This document shows, one piece after another, positions 1 to 3,858 of a stretch of 7,297 nt of DNA; the first letter of the stretch is position 1; each line of letters opens with the position of its first letter. The DNA is from an uncultured Olsenella sp. (lineage in GTDB: Bacteria > Actinomycetota > Coriobacteriia > Coriobacteriales > Atopobiaceae): assembly GCA_959598545.1 (NCBI GenBank), contig CAUGFC010000089.1, forward strand, positions 1-7,297, read 5' to 3'. The notes beneath the pieces are model-generated. The model was not told the DNA's origin. It saw nothing but the letters and a program-made list of their open reading frames with translations, and did not search any database. The position numbers and the translations under genes are program-made.

Positions 1-54
<54 letters not shown>

Positions 55-64
55 GGACATGAAG

Positions 65-96
65 AGGACCGGGGGTCGCTCCCCGGTCCTTTTTTC
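65..96 (+). terminator. Intrinsic terminator of the tRNA transcript
   Basis: A perfect 10-bp GC-rich stem pairs 65-74 with 81-90 around a six-base loop. It runs directly into a T tract at 90-95. It begins 10 bases after the tRNA CCA end and points the same way, so it should end the tRNA-Pro transcript. This is a textbook Rho-independent terminator. Confidence 0.93.
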
Positions 97-133
97 GTAT
101 CTGCCGACCGCTCTTCTCGCCGTTTGGCAGGGT

Positions 134-189
134 GACAGGTTTTACCGCTCGCCGAGGCAATCCCTCGCCCGCGAGCGGTAAAACCTGTC
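134..189. repeat. Perfect 19-bp inverted repeat (REP-like palindrome)
   Basis: Bases 134-152 are the exact reverse complement of 171-189, separated by 18 bases. Within the spacer, 153-157 (CGAGG) can pair with 163-167 (CCTCG), leaving a CCC bulge, so the whole element folds into one long hairpin. No T tract follows on either strand, so it is not a classical terminator, although it lies just downstream of the minus-strand hydrolase gene and just after the tRNA terminator. Its left edge, GGTGACAGGT at 131-140, recurs exactly at 6775-6784. I read it as a dispersed REP-like element. Stretch 97-228 holds no credible gene. Confidence 0.8.
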
Positions 190-228
190 GGTCAATGCGT
201 GATTTGAGAAGGTCACGGCTCGCCGCCG

Positions 229-786
229 CTACGCTAGGGCTGCCTCCAGCTCCGCCACGCTCACGAGCTCGGAGCCGTAGCACTTCTCGCAGTGCTCGAG
301 CGCGCCCTCCTGGGTGCCGCAGAGGAAGGTCATCGTGGCGTCGGTCACCACGACCGAGGCGTAGTTGTTGAAGTAGGCGTCGGCCAGGGTGTGGAGCACG
401 CAGATGTTGGTGTCGGCCCCCACGGCGATGACGGTCTTCACGCCCAGCTCGCGCAGGGTGAGATCGAGGTCGGTCTGGAAGAACCCGGAGTAGCGGCGCT
501 TGGGGATGGTGGTGTCGCCGGGGGCCTGCTCGATCTCGGGGAAGACGCGGACCTCTCCGGCGACGCCGTGTTCGCCCCAGAGGTCGAGCTCGCGGTCAAG
601 GCCGCGGATATGCGCGTCGTTGCAGTAGATAACCGGAATGCCGGCGGCGTGGCAGGCGGCCACGGAGCGCGCCACGGCGGCGCGATAGGCGGCGGTCGCG
701 GCGTCGGGATCGTAGAGCGAGTCGTCGCCCACGGCCTCGATGGCGTCGATGACGAGCAGTGCGGTAGTGTTCTTGTCGAGCTCCAT
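229..786 (-). CDS. Isochorismatase-superfamily cysteine hydrolase (nicotinamidase-like)
   Basis: A cytosolic hydrolase of 185 residues, a normal length for the isochorismatase/nicotinamidase fold. The catalytic triad is visible: Asp14 in LLVID, Lys96 in IPKRRYSGFF, and nucleophile Cys129 in GADTNICVLHT. The motif NDAH (57-59) and a later WGEHGV (His73) match the metal-site region of nicotinamidases, but the full DxHxxxxxH set is not present (Asp64 stands where a second His is usual). The substrate could be nicotinamide, a carbamoyl compound or another amide, and cannot be fixed from sequence. I chose the ATG at 786 because GGAGGG lies six bases upstream; in-frame starts at 810 and 846 lack a good ribosome site and add an atypical leader. 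It is transcribed alone and diverges from the alkyltransferase-like gene. The family is secure, the substrate unknown. Confidence 0.92.
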   Translation of the reverse strand: MELDKNTTALLVIDAIEAVGDDSLYDPDAATAAYRAAVARSVAACHAAGIPVIYCNDAHIRGLDRELDLWGEHGVAGEVRVFPEIEQAPGDTTIPKRRYSGFFQTDLDLTLRELGVKTVIAVGADTNICVLHTLADAYFNNYASVVVTDATMTFLCGTQEGALEHCEKCYGSELVSVAELEAALA

Positions 787-792
787 GATGCT

Positions 793-798
793 CCCTCC
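793..798 (-). promoter_or_regulatory. Ribosome binding site fixing the hydrolase start
   Basis: GGAGGG on the minus strand, six bases before the ATG at 786. It decides that start over two in-frame upstream candidates. Confidence 0.75.
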
Positions 799-832
799 GA
801 TTGACGTCATGAGGACGTTACCACGGCTATGG

Positions 833-838
833 ATCATA
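833..838 (-). promoter_or_regulatory. Candidate -10 box of the hydrolase gene
   Basis: TATGAT on the minus strand matches five of six -10 positions. It would give a leader of about 40 bases before the start at 786. The -35 side is weak: TTTCCA lies 19 bases upstream, a long spacer. This is a prediction by inspection only. Confidence 0.4.
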
Positions 839-890
839 CAAGGCATCCGCAGCAGAATGGAAACCTAATGCCCCCAAGGCAGAATTCCTA

Positions 891-1057
891 CCCACCTGTG
901 TCACAATTAAGCTCTGCTGTGTGGGGAGCCTAGATAAGTCTCTTCGACGGAGATCGCACGGGCGCGATAATCCTGCGAAAACGCTTCAGCCTTCGTTTAA
1001 TCTGACGAAGCCAGCGAATATATTCACACAGATGACGCATATAGTGACACAGGTGGG
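891..1057. repeat. 167-bp element bounded by perfect 14-bp inverted repeats
   Basis: Bases 891-904 (CCCACCTGTGTCAC) are the exact reverse complement of 1044-1057. Inside, 917-923 (CTGTGTG) pairs with 1025-1031 (CACACAG), leaving internal loops of exactly 12 bases on each side. Two further small hairpins lie in the core: 953-957 with 964-968, and 991-996 with 1005-1010, the latter also flanked by CGCT/AGCG at 982-985 and 1013-1016. The nested arrangement suggests a structured RNA leader or a MITE/BIME-like repeat. It ends 49 bases before the start of the alkyltransferase-like gene. No target-site duplication and no credible ORF were seen. The AGGTGNNNNNNCACCT-like ends are related only loosely to GGTGACAGGT. 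Confidence 0.65.
996..1024 (+). promoter_or_regulatory. Weak candidate promoter for the alkyltransferase-flavodoxin pair
   Basis: TATATT (1019-1024) is a fair -10 box with TTTAAT (996-1001) 17 bases upstream as a poor -35. It lies inside the inverted-repeat element, so the element may supply the promoter. This is weak evidence from inspection. Confidence 0.25.
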
Positions 1058-1092
1058 CTCGAAATTTGCCTCTGAGACCTTCCTGGGAGTAT

Positions 1093-1099
1093 GGGGTGA
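1093..1099 (+). promoter_or_regulatory. Ribosome binding site fixing the alkyltransferase-like start
   Basis: GGGGTGA, seven bases before the ATG at 1107. It supports this start instead of the longer in-frame opening at 921, which would run through the inverted-repeat element and has no family-like sequence. Confidence 0.65.
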
Positions 1100-1106
1100 A
1101 CATCGC

Positions 1107-1421
1107 ATGAGGGAGTCGTTCTTCGAGCGCGCGTGGGACGTGGTGCGCCAGATCCCCGAGGGGCGCGTGGCCAGCTACGGTCAGGTCGCACGGCTCATGG
1201 GTGCGCCGCGGTGTGCGAGACAGGTGGGCTACGCCATGCACGGAAGCCCCGGGGTCGCCGGCGGCGTGCCGTGCCATCGCGTGGTCTTCGCAGACGGCTC
1301 GCTCGCTCCGGGTTTTGCCTTCGGAGGGCCGGGAGAGCAGCGCCGCATGCTCGAGGCAGAGGGCGCGCGGTTCCGGCCGGACGGGCGCGTGGACATGAAG
1401 AAGTCCGCCTGGGAGGTCTAG
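1107..1421 (+). CDS. MGMT-family (O6-alkylguanine-DNA alkyltransferase-like) protein
   Basis: This 104-residue protein consists only of the DNA-binding and active-site domain of O6-alkylguanine-DNA alkyltransferases (Ada/Ogt/MGMT C-terminal domain). Visible landmarks are FFERAWDVVRQIPEGRVASYGQ (residues 5-26, start of the helix-turn-helix), Arg38 in ARQVG at the 'arginine finger' position, and PCHRVV (55-60) with the alkyl-acceptor Cys56. Alkyltransferase-like (ATL) proteins of the same small size usually carry Trp or Ala at that cysteine, so this one has the residue needed for direct alkyl transfer. The substrate loop (GFAFGG, 69-74) differs from the usual NYSGG-type loop, so activity is uncertain. 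Its role should be repair or flagging of O6-alkylguanine in DNA. The flavodoxin gene follows 46 bases later on the same strand. Confidence 0.88.
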   Translation: MRESFFERAWDVVRQIPEGRVASYGQVARLMGAPRCARQVGYAMHGSPGVAGGVPCHRVVFADGSLAPGFAFGGPGEQRRMLEAEGARFRPDGRVDMKKSAWEV

Positions 1422-1467
1422 CACCCGGCAAACGGGTACAAGAACGCCAGTCGACCAAGGAGGACCC

Positions 1468-1941
1468 ATGTCATACGCGATCATCTGCAGTTCCAAGACC
1501 GGCAACACCGAGAAGCTCGCGCAGCGCGCACGCGAGATCCTGGGCGAGCAGGACGAGGGCCCGGTTGCCGATGCCAAACTCGTGCTGGTTGGCTCCTGGA
1601 CCGACAAGGGCGGCATGGACCCCGCGCTCGACGGCCGTCTCGGGGAGCTTGCCGGCAAGAGGGTCTTCCTCTTCGGCACCTGCGGCTTCGGCGGCAGCCA
1701 GGCGTACTACGACCGCGTGCTCGACCGTTTCCAATCCGCGCTTCCCGAGGGAGCTCGGGTCGTCGGCCGCTTCATGTGCCAGGGCCAGATGCCGCCGGCC
1801 GTCCGCGATCGCTACGTCAAGATGGCCGAGCAGGACCCGAAGAAGTTCGAGCCGATGATCGAGAATTTCGATCGTGCGCTGGGGCATCCCGACGCCGCCG
1901 ACCTTATCGCCTTCGAGAACGCCCTTCGCTCCGCACTATGA
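1468..1941 (+). CDS. Short flavodoxin-fold protein (Flavodoxin_3-like)
   Basis: A 157-residue single-domain flavodoxin-like protein, probably an FMN-binding cytosolic electron carrier. SSKTGNT (8-14), after strand YAIIC, is the phosphate-binding loop. GSWTDKGG (42-49, with Trp44) and GTCGFGGS (70-77) lie where the two isoalloxazine-flanking loops belong. CQGQMPP (104-110) begins the last conserved block. The start is supported by AAGGAGGA at 1457-1464. The form resembles the small flavodoxins that accompany gut reductases, including BilS beside bilirubin reductase, but no reductase is present here, so I give no gene symbol. It is probably cotranscribed with the alkyltransferase-like gene 46 bases upstream. 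Its TGA stop lies inside the 1938-1972 palindrome. The fold is confident, the partner unknown. Confidence 0.87.
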   Translation: MSYAIICSSKTGNTEKLAQRAREILGEQDEGPVADAKLVLVGSWTDKGGMDPALDGRLGELAGKRVFLFGTCGFGGSQAYYDRVLDRFQSALPEGARVVGRFMCQGQMPPAVRDRYVKMAEQDPKKFEPMIENFDRALGHPDAADLIAFENALRSAL

Positions 1942-1972
1942 TTCAAAAGGGGACAGTCCCCTTTTGAATCAT
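1938..1972. repeat. 35-bp palindrome spanning two convergent stop codons; possible bidirectional terminator
   Basis: Bases 1938-1953 are the exact reverse complement of 1957-1972 around CAG (1954-1956), giving 16-bp arms. The core AAAAGGGGACAGTCCCCTTTT has an A tract, a short GC stem and a T tract on both strands, as a bidirectional intrinsic terminator would. The stop codon of the flavodoxin gene (TGA, 1939-1941) and that of the ABC-F gene (TGA on minus, 1969-1971) sit at symmetric positions in the two arms. The core GGGGACAG resembles GGTGACAG in the other repeats of this window, so it may be a repeat reused as a terminator. Confidence 0.8.
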
Positions 1973-3777
1973 TCGATGCCGAGGCGGTCGGAGAGCTCGA
2001 GCCACTCGTCCTCGAGGGCCTCGCGTTCGGCGAGGCACGCGTCCAGCGCCTCCTGCGCGGCCATGAGCGCGGCGTAGTCGCTCGCGTCCACAGCGGCCAT
2101 GTCTGCGCGCAGACGGTCGGGCTCCCCCGCCGTCTTCTCCAGCCTGCGGCTCACCGCGTCAAAGCGCTTCTTGAGCTCGCGGCGCTCCTGGTTGGTGAGG
2201 CCGGTTTCGGACGGGCGAGAAGGACCGTCTGCCTGCGACGCATTACTGGTGACGGGCTCGCCCTCGCCGCCCTTCTCGTTCAGCAGGCGAAGATACTCGT
2301 CCACGCCGCCGGGAACGTGTCGCACATGGCTATCCAGCAGCGCGAACTGGTCGTCGGTCACGCGCTCCATGAGGTAGCGGTCGTGGCTCACCACCAGAAG
2401 CGTCCCCGGCCAGCTGTCGAGCAGGTCCTCCATCACGGCGAGCATGTCGGTGTCGAGGTCGTTGCCCGGCTCGTCGAGGACGAGCACGTTGGGCTCCTCC
2501 AGGATCACGCACAGAAGCGCCAGGCGCCTACGCTGTCCGCCGGAGAGGTCCTTGATGAAGTTCTGCAGCTCGCGCTGCTCGAAGCCCAGGCGCTCTATGA
2601 GCTGCGTGGGGCTCTGCATCTTGCCGCCTACGAGGTAGCTCCGCTTGTAGCGGCCCAGCACCTCGAGCACGCGCCAGTCGTCCTTCTCGCCCAGCGCGTC
2701 GAGGTGCTGGCTCATGAAGCCAAAGCGCACCGACGCGCCGATCTTAACGGTGCCGGACGTGGGCGCAAGGGCGCCCGTCATGAGGGCGAGCAGCGTGGAC
2801 TTGCCCGCGCCGTTGGCGCCGAGGATGCCGTAGCGGTCGCCGGGGCCGATGATCCAGCTCACGTCATCGATCACGCGCGGGCCGTTCGCGTATCTGAAGC
2901 TCACGTCCTTCATCTCGATGACCTGCTTGCCCAGGCGGCTCACGGCGAGCCGCTTGAGCTCGAGCGGGTTTCTGAGCGGCGGGTCGTCGGCGATGAGGGC
3001 GCGTGCCGCCTCCACCCTAAACTTCGGCTTGCTCGTGCGCGCCTTCGCGCCGTGCGCAAGCCAGTTGAGCTCCTTGCGCAATGTGTTCTGGCGGCGCTCC
3101 TCCATGACGGCGGCCTGTCGCTCGCGCTCCACGCGCTGCTGGATGTAGGCTGAGTAGCCGCCCTCGAAGGGCTCGATTCGACGGTCGTGGACCTCCCACA
3201 TGTGCTCGCAGACCTCGTCCAGGAACCAGCGGTCGTGCGTGACCACGAGCAGTGCGCCCTCCCCCGTCGGCCAGCGGCGCTTGAGGTGGTCAGCCAGCCA
3301 CTCGATGGCGGCGAGGTCGAGGTGGTTGGTGGGCTCGTCCATGAGGATGACGTCCCAGGTGTGGCAGAGCACGCGGCAGAGGTCCACGCGGCGGCGCTGC
3401 CCGCCGGAGAGCTCGCCGACGAGGCCGTCGAGGTCGAGGTCACCCACGAGCTCGTCCAGGATCGCGCGTATGCGTGCGTCGGAGGCCCACGTGTACTCCG
3501 GCACGTCGCCGAAGATCGCGCGACGCACGCTGTCATTGTCGCCGAGCTCGTCCGCCTGGCCGAGGTAGCCGACGGTGATGCCGCGGCGCCACGTCACCGT
3601 GCCGTTGTCCGGTTCCAACACATGGCCCACGATCTCCAGCAGCGTGGACTTGCCGTCGCCGTTGCGGCCGACGATGCCGATGCGCTCGCCCTCGTTGATG
3701 CCTATGGTCTGGTCCTCGAGCACGCGCTTTCCGGGCCACTCGTGCCCCACGCGCTCGAGACCTATGAGGATTCCCAT
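1969..3777 (-). CDS. ABC-F family ATPase, Uup-like
   Basis: A soluble 602-residue protein with two ABC ATPase domains and no membrane segment, the layout of ABC-F translation factors that act at the ribosomal E site. Domain 1: Walker A GRNGDGKST (37-45), signature LSGGQ (123-127), Walker B and catalytic Glu148 in MDEPTNHLD, switch His181. The linker at about 200-285 contains RRQNTLRKELNWL and GAKARTSKPKFR (228-254), the P-site-tRNA-interaction region in Uup-type form. Domain 2: Walker A GANGAGKST (320-328), LSGGQ (411-415), LDEPGNDLD (434-442, Glu436), switch His465. A charged coiled-coil tail at about 526-600 matches the ABC_tran_CTD of Uup/EttA relatives. In domain 2 Gly438 replaces the usual Thr of DEPTN. 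The ATG at 3777 is preceded by GGAGAGG (3787-3793); a GTG at 3813 abuts the -10 box and is unlikely. An antibiotic-resistance role is not indicated. Confidence 0.95.
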   Translation of the reverse strand: MGILIGLERVGHEWPGKRVLEDQTIGINEGERIGIVGRNGDGKSTLLEIVGHVLEPDNGTVTWRRGITVGYLGQADELGDNDSVRRAIFGDVPEYTWASDARIRAILDELVGDLDLDGLVGELSGGQRRRVDLCRVLCHTWDVILMDEPTNHLDLAAIEWLADHLKRRWPTGEGALLVVTHDRWFLDEVCEHMWEVHDRRIEPFEGGYSAYIQQRVERERQAAVMEERRQNTLRKELNWLAHGAKARTSKPKFRVEAARALIADDPPLRNPLELKRLAVSRLGKQVIEMKDVSFRYANGPRVIDDVSWIIGPGDRYGILGANGAGKSTLLALMTGALAPTSGTVKIGASVRFGFMSQHLDALGEKDDWRVLEVLGRYKRSYLVGGKMQSPTQLIERLGFEQRELQNFIKDLSGGQRRRLALLCVILEEPNVLVLDEPGNDLDTDMLAVMEDLLDSWPGTLLVVSHDRYLMERVTDDQFALLDSHVRHVPGGVDEYLRLLNEKGGEGEPVTSNASQADGPSRPSETGLTNQERRELKKRFDAVSRRLEKTAGEPDRLRADMAAVDASDYAALMAAQEALDACLAEREALEDEWLELSDRLGIE

Positions 3778-3813
3778 GTGAGACGGCCTCTCCGTTGAGT
3801 TTTTTCGTCCCAC

Positions 3814-3819
3814 ATTATA
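3814..3819 (-). promoter_or_regulatory. Consensus -10 box of the ABC-F gene
   Basis: Perfect TATAAT on the minus strand inside the 81-base gap between the surface-protein gene and the ABC-F gene. Initiation near 3807 would leave about 30 bases of leader including the ribosome site at 3787-3793. No convincing -35 hexamer is seen at 16-18 bases (best is CTTCTC/TTCTCG). No terminator is evident after the surface-protein stop at 3859, so read-through into the ABC-F gene is possible. Confidence 0.55.
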
Positions 3820-3858
3820 CGGGCTCTAGACCAGGCGAGAAGGACGACGGGTCGGACC

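Noticed and set aside
921..1106. 62-residue N-terminal extension of the alkyltransferase-like protein
   Set aside because: It crosses the inverted-repeat element, is not family-like, and a good ribosome site precedes the ATG at 1107.
1049..1230. 11-base direct repeat ACAGGTGGGCT at 1049-1059 and 1220-1230
   Set aside because: The second copy is inside the conserved alkyltransferase coding sequence and has no flanking palindrome; most likely chance.
2317..3153. 278-codon open frame on the plus strand
   Set aside because: Antisense to the ABC-F gene, whose Walker, signature and coiled-coil motifs are clear.
3778..3813. GTG start 12 codons upstream in the ABC-F gene
   Set aside because: It directly abuts the TATAAT box, so it would lie upstream of the likely transcription start; ATG 3777 has its own ribosome site.
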